This document shows positions 10,130 to 16,613 of a DNA stretch of 64,000 bases, in pieces. Origin of the DNA: Methanorbis furvi. Its GTDB lineage: Archaea; Halobacteriota; Methanomicrobia; Methanomicrobiales; Methanocorpusculaceae. The translations under genes were made by a program, and so were the position numbers. How positions within the stretch are numbered: the first letter of the stretch is position 1; the number at the start of each line of letters is the position of its first letter. The notes under the pieces were generated by a model. It did not search any database and was not told where the DNA came from. It saw only the letters and a program-made list of their open reading frames with translations. The stretch covers positions 124,001 through 188,000 of the forward strand of contig NZ_JAWDKA010000001.1 in the NCBI RefSeq assembly GCF_032714615.1, in the 5' to 3' direction.

Positions 10130-10158
10130 TCTCTACTACGGTATTGCCAATAAGGATG
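10130..10158 (+). other. Candidate attL with integrase arm site
   Basis: The 9-bp core TCTCTACTA at 10130-10138 (ATAATCTCTACTA when extended) is followed after six bases by TGCCAATAA at 10145-10153. The inverse of that motif lies beside the right-hand core, as expected for integrase-binding arms on the viral side of each junction. Confidence 0.6.
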
Positions 10159-10164
10159 TAGTTA

Positions 10165-11274
10165 ATGACTAAACTCTCCGTTACTGACTATGTGAATACG
10201 AAACGAACTAAGAATACAAAGTCTGTAGTTCGTGGATCACTCACTCAATTTTTCAGACATGTTTCAAAACAGCAGTTGCTGACGAAAGACCTTGATACTT
10301 ATTCGTTGCAGTATTTGGAAAATAGCTCTATTGATCAAATATTTGCGGATGCGAATTCTTATTTCGATTCGATTTATTCGTTATCTCCAAAAACAATTTC
10401 ATTACGAATTGGGTTTTTAATTCATTATTTGAAGATGAATGATATTGCGTTTTCTGCTGCACAGGACTCTATTTTGTCTGGTAGACTTCCTCGTTCGGTT
10501 ACAGTTCATGATGAGGATTACCTGACAACCGAACGGCTTAGATCTGTCCTTGCTCAGTCGGATGTTATGATGAGGGCGATTATTTTAGTTCTGGCGAGTT
10601 CTGGAATGCGCATTGGAGAGGTGCTTTCCTTTGATATTTCACAGATGCATGGGAATGAAATTCATATGCGTGCTTCTCAGATGAAGGGGCAAAAACCACA
10701 CGTTTATTTTATCTCTGTGGAAGCTGTGCAAGCGGTGAATGAGTGGTTAAAGGTTCGGGATGTTTTTGCTACACGTGCCTTGCTAAAAACGAAAAAATGT
10801 TTGGGGCATTCTTCGGTTATTTCGTCCTGTGTATTTCCGTATTCGTACTCTTCGATTGGTGTTAAGTTTACCTTAGTTATGCAAAAAGCCGGTTTGTATG
10901 AACGTGATATGGTGACGAGACGAGGTAGAATTACTCTTCATTCTATTCGAAAGTGGACGGATTCCACAATGAAAATTCACATTTCATCAAATCTTGCCAA
11001 TGCACTCATTGGCCACTTTGAAGCAGGTGATTCATCTTATCGTCGCTATACTCGTGAGCAGCTCCGCGAAGCTTATGCGAAGGTGGAGCCATATCTTACG
11101 ATTCTTGCACCACAGGAGTATGCAGATCTGAAGAGCGAGACACAGCAGCAGCTGGCATCTCATGATAAGCTGCTTGTGGGATTGATGGAAGAAAATTACC
11201 AGATAAAAGCGGACAATAAGGTCATTAAGGACACGCTTAATTCTCTTGTTCGTTTGTTAGACACAGAGAAATAA
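10165..11274 (+). CDS. Tyrosine recombinase, provirus integrase
   Basis: A 369-residue site-specific recombinase. Residues 1-110 form an alpha-helical core-binding domain. The catalytic domain has Arg149 (SSGMRIGEV), a lysine near 174-176, His259 and Arg262 (LHSIRK), His284 (LIGHF) and the nucleophile in SYRRY (Tyr292 or Tyr295). A short coiled-coil tail follows (residues 325-369). It is the first gene inside the left att site and is read inward, so it should excise or integrate the element at TCTCTACTA. It is AT-richer than the rep and structural genes. Unlike SSV-type integrases it is not split by integration. Confidence 0.9.
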   Translation: MTKLSVTDYVNTKRTKNTKSVVRGSLTQFFRHVSKQQLLTKDLDTYSLQYLENSSIDQIFADANSYFDSIYSLSPKTISLRIGFLIHYLKMNDIAFSAAQDSILSGRLPRSVTVHDEDYLTTERLRSVLAQSDVMMRAIILVLASSGMRIGEVLSFDISQMHGNEIHMRASQMKGQKPHVYFISVEAVQAVNEWLKVRDVFATRALLKTKKCLGHSSVISSCVFPYSYSSIGVKFTLVMQKAGLYERDMVTRRGRITLHSIRKWTDSTMKIHISSNLANALIGHFEAGDSSYRRYTREQLREAYAKVEPYLTILAPQEYADLKSETQQQLASHDKLLVGLMEENYQIKADNKVIKDTLNSLVRLLDTEK

Positions 11275-11305
11275 CTTTTTTAGTTTATGTGTGATACATA
11301 TTTGC

Positions 11306-11743
11306 ATGAAAAAGGTGTTTGTGGCATTACTTCTTCTTTGTATTTGCATGATGTCAGCAGCAGGTTGTGTGTATCCACAGCAACAATCAGAAGTAATTGA
11401 GAAAATAGTTTATGTGTATCAAACGCCTGAACCGACACCAGTTCCTACTGTATCTCGTGTTGCCGATCTTGAATTAGCTGAGATTGATTACTGGGATTAT
11501 CCGGTGGGTGATTCTATGACTTGTTATGTGTATAAGGTTAATATATACAATCCGAGTCATGTTACTGCCCGAAATATTGATGTTTATTGTTATATGTACT
11601 TGGAAGGAAGGGACGTTATTTTGGATTCCTCGACATACCACATTGATTATTTAAATCCGGGATATTTGCAAGAAATTACATTTAAATTAGAGGGTGGTAA
11701 AGGTGTTAAATATGATTTTGAGTATAGGTGGTTTTGGGATTAA
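11306..11743 (+). CDS. Small lipoprotein of the provirus
   Basis: A 145-residue protein with an N-terminal hydrophobic segment and lipobox (MSAAGC), so it is probably lipid-anchored outside the cell. A Pro-rich stalk (TPEPTPVPTV) follows, then a beta-rich domain of about 90 residues resembling a FxLYD or CARDB-like fold (ARNIDVYCYMYLEG). The ATG at 11306 starts a proper signal sequence; the frame is open five codons earlier. It lies 31 bp after the integrase stop and converges on the RHH gene. It may be a host-surface modifier (superinfection exclusion type) carried by the virus; this is inference. Confidence 0.6.
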   Translation: MKKVFVALLLLCICMMSAAGCVYPQQQSEVIEKIVYVYQTPEPTPVPTVSRVADLELAEIDYWDYPVGDSMTCYVYKVNIYNPSHVTARNIDVYCYMYLEGRDVILDSSTYHIDYLNPGYLQEITFKLEGGKGVKYDFEYRWFWD

Positions 11744-11756
11744 TTGAAAAAAAGAA

Positions 11757-12029
11757 TTAGATGAGTTTTTTTATTGCAGTGAAAATCTCTTCTTTTATTA
11801 CCTCCTCATTTAGGGCAAGTTTGTTGTAGAGTTTTTGTGATTTTAGCGCGTGCATGAAGGGGTAGAGCTCCGCGTAGATCATGCAGGCGTCATAGGCTAC
11901 GGATGATACTTTTTTGTTTTCAGTGTTGCAGATCGTGTCAAGCTTTTTTAAAAGTTCGCCGTCAATTCGGAAGGATACGGTCTCGGTTTTTGTTGCTTTG
12001 TCAATCATTTCAGGTAAGTGGACTTTCAA
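11757..12029 (-). CDS. Ribbon-helix-helix (CopG-like) regulator
   Basis: A 90-residue protein. Residues 15-55 read as an RHH DNA-binding domain: a beta strand ETVSFRIDGEL followed by two helices (LKKLDTICN and SVAYDACMIYAEL). The C-terminal helices probably mediate oligomerisation. It is the only minus-strand gene in the element and is divergent from the early genes at 12070, the classic position of a viral repressor. Three ACTTAY hexamers flank its promoter and are candidate operators. Confidence 0.75.
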   Translation of the reverse strand: MKVHLPEMIDKATKTETVSFRIDGELLKKLDTICNTENKKVSSVAYDACMIYAELYPFMHALKSQKLYNKLALNEEVIKEEIFTAIKKLI

Positions 12030-12069
12030 AAATAATATATATTACGTGTGCATAATTACTTATACTTAC
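12014..12069. promoter_or_regulatory. Bidirectional control region with ACTTAY operators
   Basis: The central AT-rich AATATATATT (12034-12043) can serve as a TATA element for leaderless transcription of the gene at 12070 and, on the other strand, of the RHH gene. The hexamer ACTTAY occurs as a tandem pair at 12058-12063 and 12064-12069 and inverted at 12014-12019. RHH dimers commonly bind short repeats of this kind in tandem. Confidence 0.5.
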
Positions 12070-12207
12070 ATGATAAACAATGTAAACAACGTCCGAGTGG
12101 TTTACCGCTCAGACATTGACCGGTGGAAAGACCGGTACCCGCTCTTGATTGATCGGGTCATGTCGAACGTCGACCAAGGAAAAGTTATCATCTTAGAAGG
12201 AATGTGA
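12070..12207 (+). CDS. Small early protein of the provirus
   Basis: A 45-residue basic/acidic protein starting MINNVNNVRVVY. No family is recognised. The ATG lies about 30 nt after a strong AT-rich TATA element, so the message is probably leaderless and this is the first gene controlled by the RHH switch. A longer frame exists upstream but would run through that promoter. Confidence 0.55.
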   Translation: MINNVNNVRVVYRSDIDRWKDRYPLLIDRVMSNVDQGKVIILEGM

Positions 12208-12210
12208 AAA

Positions 12211-12534
12211 ATGAACTGTAAAACAAAATTTGCTTCGATTGAGGCAAGATTGGAGCATCTTGAATCTGAAAATGCCCGTTTAAGTGCATTGCTTGGGTTT
12301 CAGGAAAATCTCTTGAAACAACTGCATGAAAAAACCTCCACATCCCCCACACCGCCAGAACCCGACGCACAGAAAGACGTTCCTCTTGGAGTCGTCGCCG
12401 TCGGCTGCGGACTAAGTATTGCTGCGTTGTCTGCGCTGTGTGCTTTAGGCCTCCTTTCTCCAAAAAACGTATCAACTTCTGAAAAACCCGAAGTAAAAGA
12501 AGGAAACTCAAATGTCTACATCATCTGTAACTGA
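12211..12534 (+). CDS. Small coiled-coil membrane protein
   Basis: A 107-residue protein. Residues 8-42 form a heptad-rich coiled coil (IEARLEHLESENARLSALL), residues 43-57 a Pro-rich linker, and residues 59-82 a transmembrane helix. It follows the 45-residue gene by three bases and overlaps the next gene by 23 bases. The plan (cytoplasmic or lumenal coil plus one membrane span) suits a small viral membrane or assembly protein; no family is recognised. Confidence 0.6.
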   Translation: MNCKTKFASIEARLEHLESENARLSALLGFQENLLKQLHEKTSTSPTPPEPDAQKDVPLGVVAVGCGLSIAALSALCALGLLSPKNVSTSEKPEVKEGNSNVYIICN

Positions 12535-12877
12535 AACAAAAACCGGCTCACCGGCTGGCTCTGCATCGTCTACAACTCTCTCACCCGCTCCGACCATCGT
12601 TGATAGGGAACGCGGCATTAGTCTGATCTCTGACCAACTCGGCGTTGGTATCAGATTCATTAAAGCCGGTGAAACGACCGACGAAGTGACTGGAAAACTC
12701 ATTAAATGGAACGATTCCGTAAAACTTGTCTCTGGCGACAAGGTGTTAAAACTGACTGCATTACAGGCGGACTACATCCGACGAGCCTTCAACAACTCGG
12801 AAGTAGCCGCAGAACTCAAAAGCAGGAAAGACGTAGAACTTGCAAAACTGCTTGCAGAACTGCAGGGGTCGGCGTAA
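12512..12877 (+). CDS. Provirus protein, unknown
   Basis: A 121-residue soluble protein. The first 30 residues are Ser/Thr/Pro-rich and probably flexible. The rest is an alternating beta/alpha region (GIRFIKAGETTDEVTGK, then a helical tail ELKSRKDVELAKLLAEL). No motif is recognised. It overlaps the preceding coiled-coil gene, so the two are probably translated together. Confidence 0.55.
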   Translation: MSTSSVTETKTGSPAGSASSTTLSPAPTIVDRERGISLISDQLGVGIRFIKAGETTDEVTGKLIKWNDSVKLVSGDKVLKLTALQADYIRRAFNNSEVAAELKSRKDVELAKLLAELQGSA

Positions 12878-12897
12878 TCACGCTTGAGGACGGATAG

Positions 12898-13062
12898 ATG
12901 TTTGCGTTATTTGTTTATAACTCTTGCACACGCAAATACCAGCGGGTATCTCAGAGCAGCAACATAGCCTATCTTGGGCGTGTCGCTGCGTCCCGCTTTG
13001 GCACTTCCCGCTGGATGATCCGTCCTCTTGGAGGAGACAAGCATGTCAGACCTATGGTATGA
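12898..13062 (+). CDS. Possible 54-residue basic protein
   Basis: An ATG at 12898 preceded by GAGGACGG opens 54 basic codons (MFALFVYNSCTRKYQ...). It overlaps the well-supported Cys-rich gene at 13043 by 20 bases. The overlap style matches the rest of the element. No homology is recognised, and chance cannot be excluded. Confidence 0.4.
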   Translation: MFALFVYNSCTRKYQRVSQSSNIAYLGRVAASRFGTSRWMIRPLGGDKHVRPMV

Positions 13063-13255
13063 TGCGGGCCGAGACGAGAGTTACATCTCCGATCAAGACC
13101 GACAGTGTCCCGGCTGCCGCGAATTTCAGGAAACATGTGACAAGGAGGATGTGGCACGCTGGCGTGCCCTATGGCTGCCCAGCTGCCGGACTTGTCCGCG
13201 AGAACCGCATTGTTATCCGAGTCACCGCATGCAGGGCAAAACCTGCAAGGTCTAA
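13043..13255 (+). CDS. Cys-rich mini-protein 1
   Basis: A 70-residue protein with a strong ribosome binding site (GGAGGAGA) before the ATG at 13043. It has seven Cys, arranged as CPGC, ETC, SCRTC, HC and TC, which suggests one or two small metal- or disulfide-stabilised knuckles. The acidic N-terminus and basic C-terminus would suit a Zn-binding nucleic-acid protein. No family is recognised. Confidence 0.6.
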   Translation: MSDLWYDAGRDESYISDQDRQCPGCREFQETCDKEDVARWRALWLPSCRTCPREPHCYPSHRMQGKTCKV

Positions 13256-13279
13256 AATCTTTTTTTGAAGGTGTTTTTC

Positions 13280-13450
13280 ATGACTAAAGACTGCAAAGGC
13301 TGTTTGTGGTGGAAGCCGGGCGCTGACTACTGCAAACGGCAGATGCTCAAAGCTCAGAGGATGACCGGATGCGGCTACACTTCCGCACGACCGGAGCAGC
13401 CAGCAGAAAGAGCAGCAACAAGCTGCGCAGACGTGAGGCAGTGGTTGTAA
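13280..13450 (+). CDS. Cys-rich mini-protein 2
   Basis: A 56-residue protein. CKGC, then YC and GC, give a CxxC-x(n)-C-x(n)-C pattern consistent with one Zn site or an iron-sulfur site, with a Trp-Trp pair between (CLWWKPGADYC). GAAGGTG precedes the ATG at 13280. It follows mini-protein 1 by 24 bases and precedes the hairpin-rich segment upstream of rep. Confidence 0.55.
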   Translation: MTKDCKGCLWWKPGADYCKRQMLKAQRMTGCGYTSARPEQPAERAATSCADVRQWL

Positions 13451-13503
13451 GGCATGCCCCTACTCTCTCCCTCCCATACCCTTGGTTATCCTGCGGAGCG
13501 GGA

Positions 13504-13617
13504 GCGGCGAAGGCCGCGACACGGAAACACGGCGAGCGCAAGCGAAGCCGCAACAGATGCCGGGCAGCTGTTGTTCATCGGCGTGGCGCCGATGAAAGGG
13601 AGGGCGGAAGCCCTCCC
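13504..13617. other. Hairpin cluster upstream of rep: candidate origin or structured RNA
   Basis: Within a GC-rich stretch there are three perfect hairpins: GCGGC-GAAG-GCCGC (13504-13517), a ten-bp stem with loop TGG (13574-13596), and GGGAGGGC-GGAA-GCCCTCCC (13598-13617). The last two are one base apart. Rolling-circle elements usually carry the Rep nick site and single-strand origin next to rep, and this is the only such place in the element. A nick site was not identified. Confidence 0.5.
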
Positions 13618-13670
13618 CTTGGCTTACTTAGAGCAAAGCGCACCAACTCACAAAACAGGAGTTTTTGAGA

Positions 13671-14606
13671 TTGAGCTTTGAATCAGATTTCATGCCGAAA
13701 ATCCGACGATCACGGAGGTTTAAGGAGTACCAAAAAGTCTGTTACTTCTTTGCGAGATATCTTGATGAAATGGAGGGAAAAACGCTAAATATTGATGGAT
13801 ATGACACATTTAGCTGTAAGCCTGTAACGATGGAACTTGAGTATGTTCATCGCTTTACTGAATCGTATCTGAAGGGTTTGCTCTGGAAATTTTCGCGACT
13901 GGAAGAATGGTATAAAGAGCACAAAACGCCGGTTTACTTGCTTAGTTTGACTACATCAAGCAAAAATAAGACTATCAGGGAAGCGTTTGACGTTTTGCGG
14001 GAAGGCTGGCGAAATCTGGCGCATGTGCTGCGGAAAATGAGGCAGGAAAAAGGGATGCAAATTGAATATATTTACGTTTACGAGCCGCATAAATCGGGAT
14101 ATCCTCATATTCATGTGGCTCTGTTTGGTAATCTGACCGATGATGATGTAGAGCGTCTGCGGCGGCTTTGGAGCGACAAATACAAAATCGGATCTTATGA
14201 GCACGGTCTGAACATTTCACTTCCGCGGAAGCATCAAGAAATTCATCATGTCCGCGCATACATCTTGGAATATGTCAAGAAGAGTATTGATTTATCGAAC
14301 GTAACTGTCCCGCATTTCGTATTCCTTGCCGTTCTTTGGAGTTTTTACGACAAAAGCCAATGGTCTTGGAAAATTCCTTATTGGACTGCAAGCGGCACAT
14401 TTGCCCCAAAAAGCACGGGCGGCGGAGCCTTCCGGCTCTGGGGAGCATCACGGCAACTCACCCAAATTATGAAATTTGACGCCAAAGAAATCGATGCAAC
14501 GCAGAACGGCGTTCAATATGCAAGATTTGGCGGTCAAATACCCGAAGTCATCGTTCGTTTATCGAAAGAAAGTCTAAGGAACTTCCTTTCTGAAAACGGA
14601 CTGTGA
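13671..14606 (+). CDS. rep: HUH-family rolling-circle replication initiator
   Basis: A protein of about 311 residues. The metal-binding HUH motif is HIH within GYPHIHVALFG (codons at 14106-14114). The C-terminal motif YILEYVKK supplies two tyrosines (codons at 14259 and 14271) and the typical lysine. Upstream, VYLLSLTTSS is the first conserved strand. There is no helicase domain. I prefer the TTG at 13671 because AGGAG at 13657-13661 is nine bases before it; TTG at 13665 and ATG at 13692 (MPKIRRSRR) are alternatives. The protein should nick the viral origin and end-ligate the displaced strand. Confidence 0.85.
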   Translation: MSFESDFMPKIRRSRRFKEYQKVCYFFARYLDEMEGKTLNIDGYDTFSCKPVTMELEYVHRFTESYLKGLLWKFSRLEEWYKEHKTPVYLLSLTTSSKNKTIREAFDVLREGWRNLAHVLRKMRQEKGMQIEYIYVYEPHKSGYPHIHVALFGNLTDDDVERLRRLWSDKYKIGSYEHGLNISLPRKHQEIHHVRAYILEYVKKSIDLSNVTVPHFVFLAVLWSFYDKSQWSWKIPYWTASGTFAPKSTGGGAFRLWGASRQLTQIMKFDAKEIDATQNGVQYARFGGQIPEVIVRLSKESLRNFLSENGL

Positions 14607-14623
14607 AAACCGGTGAAAAATTC

Positions 14624-14636
14624 TCTATAATACTTA
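14624..14636 (+). promoter_or_regulatory. Promoter of the structural module
   Basis: A TATA element (TCTATAATACTTA) begins about 28-30 nt before the ATG at 14654. That spacing predicts a leaderless transcript starting there and marks the switch from rep to the small structural genes. Confidence 0.6.
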
Positions 14637-14653
14637 AACATCCCACTCTTTTC

Positions 14654-15043
14654 ATGGATGAATTTACAGTCCTGATTTGTGTCTTAATGGCTTGTATCGT
14701 TGTTTCTGGTCTTGGGGTTACTTCCCTGTACCTCGGACATCAGCGCAAGCTTGAGGCCGATAAGAACACCCGCATTATCGCAGTAGAGGAGGAGAAAACC
14801 AACCGCGCCAGAGTGGCCGCAGGCAGGGAATATGTCAATGCTCAGTTAGAAGCGGGTGTCTTCAATCAGTCCCAGACACCGCCTGATGAGGGCGGTCTGG
14901 GCAACCTGATGCAGTATCTTCCAATGATCCTGCCGCTCTTGCAGCAGAAACAGGGACAAGCTGCACAGCAGGGGGTGACCGCTCCGGCGGCTCCCTTTCC
15001 CGGTATCGTCTCTGGAGGGGATACTGGAGCATCCACAAGTTAA
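14654..15043 (+). CDS. Single-span membrane protein, provirus structural module
   Basis: A 129-residue protein. A transmembrane helix (residues 5-28) is followed by a basic/acidic coiled-coil region (KLEADKNTRIIAVEEEKTNRARV), then a hydrophobic helix (LMQYLPMILPLL) and an Ala/Gln/Gly tail. The ATG at 14654 is chosen over the GTG at 14603 because of the TATA box about 28 nt upstream. No family is recognised; the plan is typical of small viral membrane proteins. Confidence 0.6.
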   Translation: MDEFTVLICVLMACIVVSGLGVTSLYLGHQRKLEADKNTRIIAVEEEKTNRARVAAGREYVNAQLEAGVFNQSQTPPDEGGLGNLMQYLPMILPLLQQKQGQAAQQGVTAPAAPFPGIVSGGDTGASTS

Positions 15044-15047
15044 GCGG

Positions 15048-15119
15048 ATGATTGGCGAGTATCTGGGTAACCTGACGCTCGGCGAGAAATTCCGCTTACT
15101 GAAATCAATTTTGAGGTAA
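15048..15119 (+). CDS. Possible 23-residue peptide
   Basis: MIGEYLGNLTLGEKFRLLKS plus three residues. It fills the gap between two genes, and its stop lies within the ribosome binding site of the next gene. An amphipathic helix is plausible. Too short to be certain. Confidence 0.3.
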   Translation: MIGEYLGNLTLGEKFRLLKSILR

Positions 15120-15123
15120 AAAC

Positions 15124-15552
15124 ATGGCAAGATGGAACAATTTCAAGTCCAAGGCACGCAGTTATGGCGGTCGTGCTTATTCCGGTGCCCGCACCTATGG
15201 GCGCAAATTCGGCGGCTACGCTCGGCGTGGTGGTCGTGCTGCATGGAACGCAAACAAACGCGCCTCTCAGGGCTTTGGTAACTCTCAGTTCAAGGTCTAT
15301 CCCGACCTGACGGTTGCCGCTGGTGCTGCAGTCGGTCTTTCTGACATTGACCGCATGGTACCGGGTCAGCTCTGGCTGCTTGGTGCGGCTATGCCAATCG
15401 GTGGCAGCATCGGGCGGAAAGTCCGCAACTTCTGCGGCGGTGTGATCATTGGTGAGCTTATCAGCCAGTACACCGGCGTGAAAATCCCGCTCGGAACCGC
15501 ACAGACGAAGAACACAACGAACATGAGCGTCGCGGCGCTGTATTCCGCGTAA
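15124..15552 (+). CDS. Arg/Gly/Tyr-rich basic protein with membrane segments
   Basis: A 142-residue protein with two halves. Residues 1-45 are very basic with repeated Y-G-R units (KARSYGGRAYSGARTYGRKF), as in proteins that condense nucleic acid. The rest has three hydrophobic stretches (LTVAAGAAVGL, LWLLGAAMPIGGSI, GGVIIGELI). GAGGT precedes the start. It could be the virion protein that tethers the genome to a membrane or shell; this is inference. No homologue is recognised. Confidence 0.6.
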   Translation: MARWNNFKSKARSYGGRAYSGARTYGRKFGGYARRGGRAAWNANKRASQGFGNSQFKVYPDLTVAAGAAVGLSDIDRMVPGQLWLLGAAMPIGGSIGRKVRNFCGGVIIGELISQYTGVKIPLGTAQTKNTTNMSVAALYSA

Positions 15553-15569
15553 AATTGAGGTGAAAAAAA

Positions 15570-15926
15570 ATGACAGGACCACACAAAATTATTTTCCAGT
15601 CTGCTGACGGTAAAGCTGTGCGTATGCACGTTGCTTCTTCCGCTGCAGTTGGTACCTACCTTCCGGTAGACAAATCTGCAATTCCGACCGCATCTTCTCC
15701 GGATTCCGTGATTTTTGGGGCGGACACGATTATGACCGATCTCATTGCAACTACGGCAGCCGGTGAAAAGGGTGCGTTTGAAGTGATTGCAGATGGCAAT
15801 CCGACCGGCAGAATCTTTGAAGTTGGACAGAACTACGCAGCAAACACGGCACGGCCAAAGTACACCTTCCCGTTCGTGAAGGGTGTTCAGTACCGTTTCA
15901 GAGTTGTTGAGGCATTTGCGGCATAG
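15570..15926 (+). CDS. Candidate structural protein A (beta-rich)
   Basis: A 118-residue protein of low charge, rich in Ala, Thr, Val and Gly, with predicted strands throughout (HKIIFQSADGKAVRMHV, GAFEVIADGNPTGRIFEV, VQYRFRVVEAF) and no Cys. GAGGTGA sits just before the ATG. Size and composition would suit a major virion protein, but no capsid fold can be recognised by eye. It is followed directly by another beta-rich protein. Confidence 0.55.
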   Translation: MTGPHKIIFQSADGKAVRMHVASSAAVGTYLPVDKSAIPTASSPDSVIFGADTIMTDLIATTAAGEKGAFEVIADGNPTGRIFEVGQNYAANTARPKYTFPFVKGVQYRFRVVEAFAA

Positions 15927-15956
15927 GCCGCATCTCCTTTTTCCGAGGTGCAAAAA

Positions 15957-16265
15957 ATGGCGTACAAAGAAGTTACGGCAAGCCTGACGCTTCCGGCTGA
16001 CAAAAAGCCGGTTACCGTTCTGGTGTTTAACACTGCATCTCTTGTTTCTGCGACGATTACCGTACACGGTAAGGCGGGAAAGGTTGTTCGTGGTTGTGAA
16101 GGCGTGTTCACCCTTCAGCCGGAGCAACAGCTGATCTATAGTTCCGCTGAATTTCTGGGATTTTCAACAGGTCAGGATGTAGAAATCCGGCTCTGTGCAG
16201 CTGATACGGTAGCAGTACCTGTTTCGGTGCTCTACTGCTATGACGATGCGAAAACGGGGGTATGA
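15957..16265 (+). CDS. Candidate structural protein B (beta-rich)
   Basis: A 102-residue protein that reads as a small beta sandwich (VTASLTLP, PVTVLVFNT, SATITVHG, GVFTLQPEQQLIYS, VEIRLCAAD, VPVSVLYCYD). The ATG at 15957 is used because GAGGTG lies seven bases upstream; a GTG three codons earlier overlaps that site. It pairs with the preceding gene as a likely virion component. Unknown family. Confidence 0.55.
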   Translation: MAYKEVTASLTLPADKKPVTVLVFNTASLVSATITVHGKAGKVVRGCEGVFTLQPEQQLIYSSAEFLGFSTGQDVEIRLCAADTVAVPVSVLYCYDDAKTGV

Positions 16266-16268
16266 TCC

Positions 16269-16613
16269 ATGCCATACATTTACAAAAACGGCGAGGTGGT
16301 AAATGTCTCTCAGGCTGAATTTGATGCAGTCATGGCTCAGCTGAGAGAAAACCGTCCGGATTTGTATGAGGGTGTATCTACACCCGACCCCACTACTTCT
16401 TTTTCTGGAGACGGGTATGTTCCGGGAACAACCCTGTTTGATTATGGGTTACAGAACTCGCTGGACAATTTGCAGAAATCTATTGCCGGTTTTGATCCGC
16501 TTGCCGGAGTGAAAAACTGGTTTGATTCGGTGAACTGGCCGAGCGTTCTTGTTCCGGCTGGGCTGATTCTGGCCGGTGGTCTGATTGTGATCAAGGCGGT
16601 GAAAACAAAATGA
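16269..16613 (+). CDS. Tail-anchored membrane protein
   Basis: A 114-residue protein with a soluble N-terminal part (YIYKNGEVVNVSQAEFDAVM) and a C-terminal transmembrane helix (about residues 91-109) ending in a basic anchor VKTK. It starts three bases after the previous stop and overlaps the next gene by four bases (ATGA), so it is translationally coupled to it. Confidence 0.6.
   Translation: MPYIYKNGEVVNVSQAEFDAVMAQLRENRPDLYEGVSTPDPTTSFSGDGYVPGTTLFDYGLQNSLDNLQKSIAGFDPLAGVKNWFDSVNWPSVLVPAGLILAGGLIVIKAVKTK

Noticed and set aside
13369-13681. Two overlapping frames across the hairpin cluster upstream of rep
   Set aside because: Low-complexity Arg/Ala/Gly composition and no ribosome binding site. 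The perfect stems explain the openness of the frames better.
15366-16127. A 253-codon minus-strand frame in the structural module
   Set aside because: It opposes three well-spaced plus-strand genes with ribosome binding sites.
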